DNA of 9,133 nt from assembly GCA_016874895.1 (NCBI GenBank), contig VGSX01000129.1, forward strand, positions 1 to 9,133, given 5' to 3'. The notes beneath the pieces were generated by a model, which was not told where the DNA came from, did not search any database, and saw nothing but the letters and a program-made list of their open reading frames with translations. The stretch comes from Deltaproteobacteria bacterium (lineage in GTDB: Bacteria; Desulfobacterota; Desulfobaccia; Desulfobaccales; Desulfobaccaceae). The translations under genes and the position numbers were made by a program. Each line of letters starts with the position of its first letter. Position 1 is the stretch's first letter. This document shows, piece after piece, positions 1 through 6,268 of the stretch.

Positions 1-30
1 GCACGAAATCACCTGTCTGAAATGGGATAC

Positions 31-54
31 TCTGGCCACTCGGCAGCGGCCAGA
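31..54 (-). other. Short hairpin just downstream of istA
   Basis: TCTGGCC (31-37) and GGCCAGA (48-54) form a perfect 7-bp stem with a 10-base loop, 37 bases after the istA stop codon. No T-run follows on the minus strand, so it is not a classical intrinsic terminator. It may be an mRNA 3' structure or part of the element end. Confidence 0.35.
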
Positions 55-90
55 CTGCAAGTTCCGACCTCTACGGATGATCTGGGAAGC

Positions 91-1452
91 TTAGCGTGCT
101 TTATTTTCCGTTTTCTGAGACGACCCCAAGATAGCCTGTGCTTTCCGGATCCGGACCATAGTCTGCTGCTCCAACAGCTGGTTGATCAAGTTCTCGGTGT
201 GGGGGCCGATTTCCTGGGCCTGCTGCCGGCAATAAGCAGGATCCCGTTGTAAATACGCCAGTTTTTCCGGCGGATAATCTGATCTATCGGTCTGCCAGGT
301 TCCCGGCCGCTCCGCCCGTGGATGTGTTTTAATCAAGATGCCGTCCAGAAAGATCCGCACCAGGCGAAAGTCGCCCCGCACATCCACCTCACAGCCGATA
401 TAGCGGGTGGGCACCGAATAATAGGATTGATCAAAAACCAGATGATGGTCAATATGGACCTTGCACTTCTGCCAGCGGGGGGAATCAAAGGGTTCCTGCG
501 GCAAGCCTTTCAGACAAGGCGCCTCTTCGGTCTGGAAGACTTCCCAGGGCCGACGGCGGGTGGTGCCGTGAATGGCCATGCCGATCTCGTGGCGGCACCA
601 CTGCCGGGCTCTCTCATTGGCCGCCGTGATATCAGCAAATTCCCGCCCGGCCAACAGCTGCTGACGGACCACCGGGACGGTCCTTTCCACCTTGCCTTTG
701 TGTTGGGGTTTCCTCACCTTGGCAGGATCAGCCACAAAGCCGTAATAGCGTTCCAACTCCCCATAGGCCCGATTCAGGGTCGGGTCGTAGATATCCGGAC
801 CCATCACCCCTGACTTCAGGTTATCCAGCACAATCGTCGCCGGCACCCCGCCGAAGAATTCGAAGGCCAAAATATGACAGTAAATCCAGGTGGCCGTATC
901 CTGACGGAAAACGAAATGGACAAACCGGTGCCGACTAGACGACAGGGTCATGATAAAGGCCCAGGTGCGGCGATTTTTCCCCGAAGCCGGATCTCGCATT
1001 AAACCCACAGAGCCGAAATCAACCTGGGCCTGACTTCCCGGAGGCACCTCCAGCCGCACGGTCACGGGAAGACGGCCAAAGTCCAGTTCGTTCCGGAGAT
1101 AGCGCTTAACCGTGCAGTAGCCTATCTCCTGACCGGTCTTTTCTTGAAATAATCGCCAAACCTGCTTGGCCGTCATGGATTTATGAGACAGCAATTCCTC
1201 AAACCAGTCTTTATGGGGTTTAAGCACATCCTGCCCCGGGGTCGCCCGCAACAGACCGGTGTTTTTGATGTTCTGCAGGCGCTGCGCTAAATCCGCTTCT
1301 TCTGGAAAAGGTTCTCCCCTGGCTACCCCGGCCTCTTGGGCTAACCTCAGGTATTTACGAATAGTTTTGCGATCAAATCCCAAAGAACGCCTGATGCTTT
1401 TGATCCCTGCTCCTTGATGCCACTGGTAAATAATCTCTACAACTTCGTTCAT
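91..1452 (-). CDS. istA: IS21-family transposase IstA (DDE type)
   Basis: DDE recombinase that cuts and joins the element ends, normally with the IstB ATPase. From the ATG at 1452 it has 453 residues. An N-terminal helix-turn-helix (about residues 5-36, WHQGAGIKSIRRSLG) precedes the integrase-like core. The catalytic triad can be placed at D145 (QVDFG), D210 (VLDN) and E256 (HKGKVER), with a beta-rich C-terminal part after that. I chose the ATG at 1452 because a perfect AAGGAGG lies nine bases before it; the ATG at 1473 in the same frame would put that ribosome-binding site inside the coding sequence. Length and motif spacing fit IS21 IstA. The gene appears intact, with no internal stop or frameshift. 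What is unusual is that no ORF start for istB follows the TAA at 91-93 before the window edge. Confidence 0.9.
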   Translation of the reverse strand: MNEVVEIIYQWHQGAGIKSIRRSLGFDRKTIRKYLRLAQEAGVARGEPFPEEADLAQRLQNIKNTGLLRATPGQDVLKPHKDWFEELLSHKSMTAKQVWRLFQEKTGQEIGYCTVKRYLRNELDFGRLPVTVRLEVPPGSQAQVDFGSVGLMRDPASGKNRRTWAFIMTLSSSRHRFVHFVFRQDTATWIYCHILAFEFFGGVPATIVLDNLKSGVMGPDIYDPTLNRAYGELERYYGFVADPAKVRKPQHKGKVERTVPVVRQQLLAGREFADITAANERARQWCRHEIGMAIHGTTRRRPWEVFQTEEAPCLKGLPQEPFDSPRWQKCKVHIDHHLVFDQSYYSVPTRYIGCEVDVRGDFRLVRIFLDGILIKTHPRAERPGTWQTDRSDYPPEKLAYLQRDPAYCRQQAQEIGPHTENLINQLLEQQTMVRIRKAQAILGSSQKTENKAR

Positions 1453-1547
1453 CGTGATCCGCCTCCTTGCCATCGGTCCCCCCTTATTAGTCCCGTTCTT
1501 GACTTTAAAGGGTATCCGATGAGGTCACATCTCCTACCCCAATTTCT

Positions 1548-1632
1548 AAAGGGGGGGTGAATTAACGTGATCCCAAGGGGGGTGATTTGTGATGATCCTA
1601 CACACCTCTAAAGGGGTGATTTATCATGATCC
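1548..1632. repeat. Three direct repeats at the IS21 end (likely transposase-binding sites)
   Basis: Three related units lie at 1548-1573, 1575-1598 and 1610-1632. All share the pattern AA(A)-G run-TGATT or TGAATT, a variable spacer, then TGATCC. Starts are 27 and 35 bases apart. IS21-family elements carry multiple such repeats at each end where IstA binds. The outermost unit ends six bases before the proposed element tip CGACA at 1634-1638. Confidence 0.7.
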
Positions 1633-1694
1633 TCGACATGCTAATCCTGCCTGAAAATCGATAGGAAACTTTTGGGAAACTTTGGTAAAAATGG

Positions 1695-1731
1695 TCAAGG
1701 GGTTCGCAACAATAAGTTGTCAACCCCTTGA
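1695..1731 (-). terminator. Terminator-like hairpin after the tRNA-Arg gene
   Basis: TCAAGGGGTT (1695-1704) pairs perfectly with AACCCCTTGA (1722-1731). An inner CAAC/GTTG stem, separated by a 2x2 internal loop, caps it. On the minus strand it begins six bases after the tRNA CCA end and is followed by CCATTTTTACC, a five-T run, so it fits an intrinsic terminator for the tRNA transcript. It also separates the tRNA from the insertion sequence. Confidence 0.65.
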
Positions 1732-1737
1732 TATTCT

Positions 1738-1814
1738 TGGTGCCCCCGGCCCGACTCGAACGGGCGGCACACGGATTAGGAATCCGTTGCTCTGTCCACC
1801 TGAGCTACGGGGGC
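1738..1814 (-). tRNA. tRNA-Arg (anticodon CCU, reads AGG)
   Basis: The minus strand folds into a complete cloverleaf: acceptor GCCCCCG/CGGGGGC with A73, D-stem GCTC/GAGC, anticodon stem ACGGA/TCCGT with loop TTCCTAA, a five-base variable loop, and T-stem GCCCG/CGGGC with loop TTCGAGT. Loop positions 34-36 are CCT, so it charges arginine for AGG codons. The CCA tail is encoded (complement of 1738-1740). A terminator hairpin follows at 1731-1695. A weak TATATC (complement of 1820-1825), five bases before the 5' end, could be its -10 box; no clear -35 box is seen. Confidence 0.95.
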
Positions 1815-2139
1815 AGGATGATATATGGCTTTGGGTTCGATTAGCTCCCTTGCAGGAATTTCTTCGGGTTTAAGGGACAGAGGATCACTCTGGGCTCAAG
1901 AGCCACATAAAGTCATTATCGGGCTCCTGGGCTTCATCCCCCTGATGGCGCTAACCACGCAGTTTGGCTCTGTTGGGGTGAGTCATTCATGGGGCACGTT
2001 TGTGATATTCTCTCAACCCCAGCAGACCTGTTTTTTAATCTTCCGGGAAAGAGAAACCGCTGTCAATGGGAAAAATGCTGGACTTTTAAAAAATATTGAG
2101 AAACAATGAAGCAAACCTGCATTGGGAGGGGGATGGGGG
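1815..2139. other. Intergenic region without a credible gene
   Basis: These 325 bases separate the divergent tRNA-Arg gene and UDP-glucuronate decarboxylase gene. An open frame at 1825-2109 gives no family-like protein and has no ribosome-binding site, so I do not call it. The stretch holds the imperfect hairpin at 1970-2025 and, near 2075-2105, an A/T-rich patch where the promoter of the downstream gene may lie, though I cannot pick out convincing -35 and -10 boxes. Confidence 0.5.
1970..2036 (+). other. Long-armed hairpin followed by six Ts (terminator-like or small-RNA end)
   Basis: CTGTTGGGGTGAG (1970-1982) and CTCAACCCCAGCAG (2012-2025) pair along their whole length with one G-U pair and one bulged base, around a 29-base loop. 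Six Ts follow at 2031-2036 after a five-base gap. The T-run orientation suggests a plus-strand transcript end, yet no plus-strand gene precedes it. The gap and large loop make it a poor classical terminator. Confidence 0.4.
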
Positions 2140-3096
2140 ATGAAGCGGATACTTGTAACCGGGGGGGCCGGGTTTATCGGCTCCCATCTCGTGGAGTACC
2201 TTTTGGCCCAGGGACATGAGGTCTTGTCTCTGGATAATTACTTCACCGGTTCCAAAGAGAACCTGCTGCATTTAAGGGACCACCCCCGGCTGGAAATCAT
2301 CCGCCACGACGTGGTCAATCCCCTCATGGTGGAAGTGGAGGAGATTTATAATCTGGCCTGCCCGGCCTCGCCGGTGCATTACCAGTATAACCCGGTGAAA
2401 ACCATCAAAACCAATGTCATGGGGACGCTTAATATGCTGGGGCTGGCCAAACGGGTAAAAGCTCGCATATTACAGGCCTCCACCTCGGAGGTTTATGGCG
2501 ATCCGGCGGTGCACCCCCAGACCGAGGATTACTGGGGCCACGTCAACTGCATCGGCATCCGCAGCTGCTACGATGAAGGGAAGCGGGCGGCGGAGACCTT
2601 GATGATGGACTACCATCGCCAGAACGGGGTGGCGGTGCGCATTGCCAGGATTTTCAATACTTATGGTCCCCGCATGGCTATTAACGACGGGCGAGTGATC
2701 AGCAACTTCATCGTCCAGGCCCTTTGCGGGGAGGATATTACGGTGTATGGGCAGGGGCAGCAGACCCGGTCTTTTTGCTACATATCAGACCTGGTGGCAG
2801 GGCTGGTCAGACTCATGAACACCGAGGACTTCGAAGGTCCGGTGAATTTAGGAAACCCCGAGGAATACACCATTCTGGAGTTGGCCCAAAAGATCCTGGA
2901 GCTCACCGGCAGCCCGGCCCGGTTGGTCTTCAAACCCCTGCCCCAGGATGATCCGCGGCAACGCTGTCCGGACATCAGCCGGGCCAGGAAACTCCTGGAC
3001 TGGCAACCCACGGTCCCCTTAACCCATGGCTTAAACGAAACGATCCGTTATTTTGCCGAAAAATTACGCCAACAGGGGAGAAAGCTGGCAGTTTAA
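2140..3096 (+). CDS. uxs: UDP-glucuronate decarboxylase (UDP-xylose synthase), SDR family
   Basis: NAD-dependent enzyme of the extended short-chain dehydrogenase family that oxidises and decarboxylates UDP-glucuronate to UDP-xylose, a precursor for surface polysaccharide; cytoplasmic. Its 318 residues match the bacterial family. Visible are the Rossmann motif GGAGFIG (8-14), D32 for the NAD ribose, the catalytic Ser/Thr-Glu set in STSEVYG (T115, S116, E117), and Y144-x3-K148. The segment PASPVHYQYNPVKT (75-88) and the late TRSFCYISDLV and DDPRQRCPDI stretches are characteristic of UXS rather than dTDP-glucose dehydratase. I start it at the ATG 2140 behind a GGGAGGGGG site; a TTG at 2122 in frame would only add glycine-rich residues. 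Its 3' end overlaps the nuclease frame by 44 bases, suggesting one transcript. Confidence 0.9.
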   Translation: MKRILVTGGAGFIGSHLVEYLLAQGHEVLSLDNYFTGSKENLLHLRDHPRLEIIRHDVVNPLMVEVEEIYNLACPASPVHYQYNPVKTIKTNVMGTLNMLGLAKRVKARILQASTSEVYGDPAVHPQTEDYWGHVNCIGIRSCYDEGKRAAETLMMDYHRQNGVAVRIARIFNTYGPRMAINDGRVISNFIVQALCGEDITVYGQGQQTRSFCYISDLVAGLVRLMNTEDFEGPVNLGNPEEYTILELAQKILELTGSPARLVFKPLPQDDPRQRCPDISRARKLLDWQPTVPLTHGLNETIRYFAEKLRQQGRKLAV

Positions 3097-3721
3097 CCTG
3101 GTTTTGGTTCTGGGGGTCCTGGCTGCCTGTCTCTGGCTGGGATGCACTCCCCAAACCGGCCCGTCATCGGAAGGTTATGCGGCCCAGGTTTTGGATGGGG
3201 ATACCATCGTCCTCGCGGATGGCCGGAGAGTGCGCTATCTGGGGATTGACTCGCCGGAGTTAAGCAGCATCGACCTTAGAGAACTGAAAATAGCGCGACA
3301 GGCCCACAAGGTCAACGTCGAGCTTATCCAGGGTGTGAAGCTGCGCCTGGAATACGGTCAGGAGCGCTACGACCAGTATAACCGCCTCCTGGCCTATATA
3401 TTTTTGCCGGATGGCCGGTTCCTTAACGCCGAATTAGTGCGGCAAGGATTAGCGTGGGTCTTTCTCCGGTCGCCCAATCTCGGCTACCAGCAGGAGCTCG
3501 TCGAAGCCCAACGGCAGGCGATAAATCAACGGCTGGGGTGGTGGCAAGAGTTACCGCCGGCCGATGAACCCCATTATATCGGGAATGCCCGGAGTTTTCG
3601 CTTCCATCGGCCCTCATGCCCCGGAGCCCAAGCCATGTCCAGGGGCAACCGGCGCATCTTTCAGACCCCGTTGGAGGCTTACTGGGAAGGGTTCAGCCCG
3701 GCCAGGGATTGTAAGCCGTAA
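3053..3721 (+). CDS. Exported thermonuclease-like lipoprotein with C-terminal Ada-type metal-binding module
   Basis: A 222-residue secreted nuclease of the staphylococcal nuclease (SNase) family, predicted to cut DNA or RNA outside the cytoplasm with calcium. A basic N-terminus and hydrophobic run (14-25) end in a lipobox LAAC (23-26; a second candidate Cys is C31), so it is probably lipid-anchored. The SNase core spans about 42-165: D48-G-D50-T, R61-x4-D66-S-P-E69 and DQYNR with R111 correspond to the known catalytic D21, R35, D40, E43 and R87. The tail (173-222; YIGN, FHRPSCP, GFSPARDCKP) looks like the metal-binding module found in Ada and fused to some nucleases, but the usual PCxxC is PARDC, losing one cysteine. 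The TTG start at 3053 is uncertain: it lacks a good ribosome-binding site and may rely on coupling to the overlapping upstream gene. Confidence 0.82.
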   Translation: MPKNYANRGESWQFNLVLVLGVLAACLWLGCTPQTGPSSEGYAAQVLDGDTIVLADGRRVRYLGIDSPELSSIDLRELKIARQAHKVNVELIQGVKLRLEYGQERYDQYNRLLAYIFLPDGRFLNAELVRQGLAWVFLRSPNLGYQQELVEAQRQAINQRLGWWQELPPADEPHYIGNARSFRFHRPSCPGAQAMSRGNRRIFQTPLEAYWEGFSPARDCKP

Positions 3722-3726
3722 TTAAA

Positions 3727-3758
3727 GTGGTCAGAGGCCAGTGGGCAGTGATCAGAAC
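3727..3758. repeat. Heptamer-period repeat between convergent genes
   Basis: Four 7-base units lie in register from 3731: TCAGAGG, CCAGTGG, GCAGTGA, TCAGAAC. They share a CAG core and fill the 30-base gap between the nuclease and aminopropyltransferase genes, overlapping the latter's stop codon. The period and core resemble the TCAGCNN units at 6241-6268 and 6762-6789. Confidence 0.45.
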
Positions 3759-4699
3759 GGAGAGAGGTTAATGGGGAAGCTCTCAACCTGGTGGATGGGG
3801 TTGCTATCCGTTAATATCCTGCCCTGTTGGGTGAGAAGGGTGTTCAAGTAACCGGGCAGCAGGGGGAGAGCCGGGGCAAATTCCGGGAGGAGCCATTTAA
3901 GGGAGGCAATGTTCCGGTCTTGTAGAATCCGGGAGAGGCGTTCAGGGGTGGGCCAGTGCAGCTCAGGTCCACCGGCCAGGACAAAGCCATAGAGATCGTT
4001 GAAGCTGGGCAGGAACGCGGTATAGGGAATGACCTGGGGGAAAACCACCCGGAGGGTGCGGTAGAGATGAGGGAGCAATCTGACGGCCTGCCCGGCGGAC
4101 CCGGCCTGGATGCTCAGAAGCCCCCCAGGCCGGAGTTTGGCCTGGGCGAGGATAAACATTTCCCGGGTAAAAAGAAAAAAAGCCGGCCCTCCTTCCAGGG
4201 GGTCGGTGATGTCCAGGATCACCACATCGAGGCTGGCATCAGGCCGGCCGGCCAGCCAGGCTCGGCCATCCTCATAAAATAATCGCAGTCGAGGATCGTC
4301 CCAGGCGCCGGCGGCAAACTCGGGGAGGAACTCCCGGCAGAGATTAACGAGTTCTTTATCCAGGTCTATCATGCAGACCTCCTGGACGCCCGAGTGGCGC
4401 AGCACCTCCCGGATGGTGGCGCCCTCGCCGCCGCCCAGAACGGCCACCTGCCGGGGAAGCGGGTGGGTTAACATGACGGGCTGCACCAGGGCTTCGTGAT
4501 AGATGACTTCGTCCCGGGCGGCGGATTGGAGCACGCCGTCAAGAATCAGGGCCTTTCCCAGGATGGGGCTGGCAATGATCTGATAGTGCTGGAAACGGGT
4601 GCGCCCCTGGGCCAGGACGTTACTGAGGCGGAAAGCCGCCAGATCATCGGGACTGCCGAATTCGATGAACCAGTTTCCTTCCGGCCAGGAATCGGTCAT
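3752..4699 (-). CDS. speE: Aminopropyltransferase (spermidine synthase family, thermospermine-synthase-like)
   Basis: Transfers the aminopropyl group of decarboxylated S-adenosylmethionine to a polyamine acceptor; cytoplasmic. It has 315 residues from the ATG at 4699. Landmarks are LDGVLQSAARDEVIYHEAL (53-71), the cofactor loop GGGEGATIREVLRH (89-102), the acidic MIDLD (residues 111-115), DGRAWL (144-149) and DITDPLEGGP (163-172), whose D163 and D166 match the catalytic acids of spermidine synthase. The GGGEG loop, DPxEGGP and QAG stretches resemble plant ACL5 thermospermine synthases more than the GGGDGG/DSTDPVGP of classical SpeE, so the product may be thermospermine or another long polyamine (inference). 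I prefer the ATG at 4699, preceded by AGAAAGAGA; a GTG at 4720 overlapping the Nudix stop is possible. Last gene of a three-gene operon. Confidence 0.85.
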   Translation of the reverse strand: MTDSWPEGNWFIEFGSPDDLAAFRLSNVLAQGRTRFQHYQIIASPILGKALILDGVLQSAARDEVIYHEALVQPVMLTHPLPRQVAVLGGGEGATIREVLRHSGVQEVCMIDLDKELVNLCREFLPEFAAGAWDDPRLRLFYEDGRAWLAGRPDASLDVVILDITDPLEGGPAFFLFTREMFILAQAKLRPGGLLSIQAGSAGQAVRLLPHLYRTLRVVFPQVIPYTAFLPSFNDLYGFVLAGGPELHWPTPERLSRILQDRNIASLKWLLPEFAPALPLLPGYLNTLLTQQGRILTDSNPIHQVESFPINLSPF

Positions 4700-4719
4700 G
4701 ACGTTTCTCTTTCTGGCCA

Positions 4720-5238
4720 CTAAACACTTCTTTGCAGCGCCAGATAATCCCGCAGGGCGTCCCGGGTGCTGGCAAAGGCGATCTCATTCCAGGGAATCTG
4801 CTGGAGGGGGAAGACCCGGGCTTCCAGGGTTTCATCGCCGCCGCCGGGCCGGCCGGCCACGACCTCGGTGACATAGGCCACGATCACTGTGCTGCGGCCG
4901 GCATAGGAATAGACATTGAGCAGCCGATCGATGCGCACAGTGAGCAATACTTCTTCGTGCACCTCCCGGATTACGGCGTCTTCCACCCTCTCTCCCACAT
5001 CCACAAAGCCCCCCGGGGCCACCCAGAGGCCATAGCCGGGATCGATGGACCGGCGGGCCAGAACCAGGCCGTTTTCATACGGGATGATGGCGATGCCCGC
5101 CAGTTTGGGGTCCAGGTAAAAGACAAAGTCGCAGTCTGAACAGACCAGGCGCGGCGGTTCTTTGGCTTGAACGATTTTTTTCTCCAACCCGCCGCCGCAG
5201 AGGGGGCAGAATTTGTAAAGTTCGTGTCGGAGGGGCAT
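4720..5238 (-). CDS. Nudix hydrolase with N-terminal zinc ribbon
   Basis: Predicted to hydrolyse a nucleoside diphosphate linked to another group; the substrate cannot be told. The 172 residues begin with a zinc ribbon (C11-x2-C14 ... C33-x2-C36), then the Nudix fold. The Nudix box runs 77-99: G77, E83, R91-E92-V-H-E95-E96, so the metal-binding glutamates are present, but the glycine expected near its end is L98. The zinc ribbon recalls NADH pyrophosphatase NudC, but the SQPWPFPxS signature and the length of NudC are missing, so I do not call it nudC. The start ATG has only a weak upstream GGA. It lies 21 bases after the protease gene and its stop overlaps the alternative GTG start of the aminopropyltransferase, which supports a single operon. 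Confidence 0.87.
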   Translation of the reverse strand: MPLRHELYKFCPLCGGGLEKKIVQAKEPPRLVCSDCDFVFYLDPKLAGIAIIPYENGLVLARRSIDPGYGLWVAPGGFVDVGERVEDAVIREVHEEVLLTVRIDRLLNVYSYAGRSTVIVAYVTEVVAGRPGGGDETLEARVFPLQQIPWNEIAFASTRDALRDYLALQRSV

Positions 5239-5259
5239 ACTTTTCCGGAGCCGGCCCCC

Positions 5260-6207
5260 CTAGAAGTGAATCTGAAAAGGAGCCGGCATAAAGGTTAAGA
5301 GGAATACGGCAATGGTAATATACCCGATAACCCGGCGTTTCTTATCCAGGGGAATCCAGTAGTGTAACGGCGGCGGATGCACGAATCCCAGGAATAATAA
5401 TAAAATCGCCCAGAAGAGCCAGCCGTACCAGGCCACCAGGCCGCAGAGGATAAGGGCACCATAAAAAATTTTGGCAATCTGTTGTGACCTGTCCCCAAAA
5501 AGGGCATAGGAGACATGGCCGCCATCCAGTTGACCCACAGGGATTAGATTAATATTGGTCACCAGCAGGCCGATCCACCCGGCGAACGCCATGGGATGCA
5601 TGACGATATGATGCGTGTCCGGAAGAGAACCCAGGGTCAGCCAGCACATGAATTTGAAGAGGAGGGATTCCCCCAGGATGATGCCTTCCAGTTCCCCGGC
5701 GCCGGTAGGCATGATTTTGATTTCCGATAGCTGCAGACCGAATACCAGCACGGGCAAGGCCGCCAGGACGCCGCACAGAGGTCCGGCCGCGCCCACATCC
5801 AGGAGGGCCGGCTTGTTGAGGATGGGAGAACGGATGCGGATAAAGGCCCCCAGGGTGCCGATGAGAAACGGAATGGGCGGGGCCGGCAGGAAATACGGCA
5901 GGGAAACATCTAACCGGTGGTAGCGCGCCAACAGGTAGTGGCCCATTTCATGGAATAATAAAATAAGGAGAAGGCTGAGGGAGAACGGCAAGCCTTTATA
6001 GAGCTGCCAGGGCGTCTCCCAGGGAATGACCCCCTGTTGCATGGCGCCGGCCGTCAGCGTGGTCAGACCGGTGGCCAAAAACAGGATTATATGGATCGGC
6101 GGGATATGATAGGGAAATTCCCGATGTGATGAAGTTTGCGGTTCCGGCTCGGTTGCGGCCAGCCAAGGGGGTGATAGCGGACTTTTTATCTCTGGTGGCT
6201 CATTCAT
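5260..6207 (-). CDS. Site-2 protease family (M50) intramembrane zinc metalloprotease
   Basis: Polytopic inner-membrane protein of 315 residues expected to cut substrates within the membrane. The zinc motif H86-E-x2-H90 (LLFHEMGHY) lies in a hydrophobic segment, and the second signature N220-x2-P223-x4-D228-G (NLIPVGQLDGGH) supplies the third metal ligand. Between them, FLPAPPIPFLIGTLGAFIR (about 106-124) and DVGAAGPL (137-144) match the EGY-like branch seen in cyanobacteria, plants and many bacteria. Hydrophobic segments fall near 38-56, 74-95, 136-157, 181-195, 206-225, 246-276 and 294-309. No PDZ domain is visible, unlike RseP. The N-terminal 35 residues are proline-rich and soluble. The ATG at 6207 lacks a close ribosome-binding site (AAGAGATG is about 17 bases away), so the start is somewhat uncertain. 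First gene of the operon. Confidence 0.88.
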   Translation of the reverse strand: MNEPPEIKSPLSPPWLAATEPEPQTSSHREFPYHIPPIHIILFLATGLTTLTAGAMQQGVIPWETPWQLYKGLPFSLSLLLILLFHEMGHYLLARYHRLDVSLPYFLPAPPIPFLIGTLGAFIRIRSPILNKPALLDVGAAGPLCGVLAALPVLVFGLQLSEIKIMPTGAGELEGIILGESLLFKFMCWLTLGSLPDTHHIVMHPMAFAGWIGLLVTNINLIPVGQLDGGHVSYALFGDRSQQIAKIFYGALILCGLVAWYGWLFWAILLLFLGFVHPPPLHYWIPLDKKRRVIGYITIAVFLLTFMPAPFQIHF

Positions 6208-6232
6208 AATAATAATATATCACATCTCTTGT

Positions 6233-6268
6233 GTAGGCGTTCAGCTATCAGCAATCAGCTATAAGAAA
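6233..6268. repeat. Heptamer-built repeat, copy 1
   Basis: Bases 6233-6260 are identical to 6754-6781 over 28 positions. From 6241 the sequence is a run of 7-base units TCAGCTA, TCAGCAA, TCAGCTA and a decayed TAAGAAA. It lies 26 bases upstream of the protease start codon, so it falls in that operon's leader or promoter region. Confidence 0.7.

Larger units (their letters stand above)
1..1638 (-). mobile_element. IS21-family insertion sequence (left side of the window; far end not resolved)
   Basis: The element is read leftwards: its istA-side end lies near 1638 and its body runs to the window edge. Evidence is the IstA-type transposase plus three direct repeats upstream of it (1548-1632), the arrangement expected of IS21 transposase-binding sites. 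Read on the minus strand, the sequence from 1638 starts TGTCGAGGATC, which fits the 5'-TG...CA-3' ends usual for this family, so 1638 is a plausible outer boundary. At the other side, an AAATCACC octamer at 6-13 matches the repeat core in inverted orientation, hinting that the second end is at or just beyond position 1. No istB helper ATPase is seen in the 90 bases after istA. Exact ends and target duplication are inferred, not proven. Confidence 0.7.

Noticed and set aside
1682..1873. Open frame across the tRNA-Arg gene
   Set aside because: It is the antisense shadow of the tRNA and shows no protein family features.
1990..2010. Sigma-54-like GGGGCACGTTTGTGAT
   Set aside because: The GC of the -12 element is missing and the position lies in the hairpin loop far from the gene.
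1825..2109. 94-aa open frame in the intergenic region
   Set aside because: No ribosome-binding site, no recognisable domain, and it covers the long inverted repeat.
2122..2139. Upstream TTG start for the UDP-glucuronate decarboxylase
   Set aside because: It would place the G-rich ribosome-binding site inside the gene; the ATG at 2140 gives the usual MKRILVTGG start.
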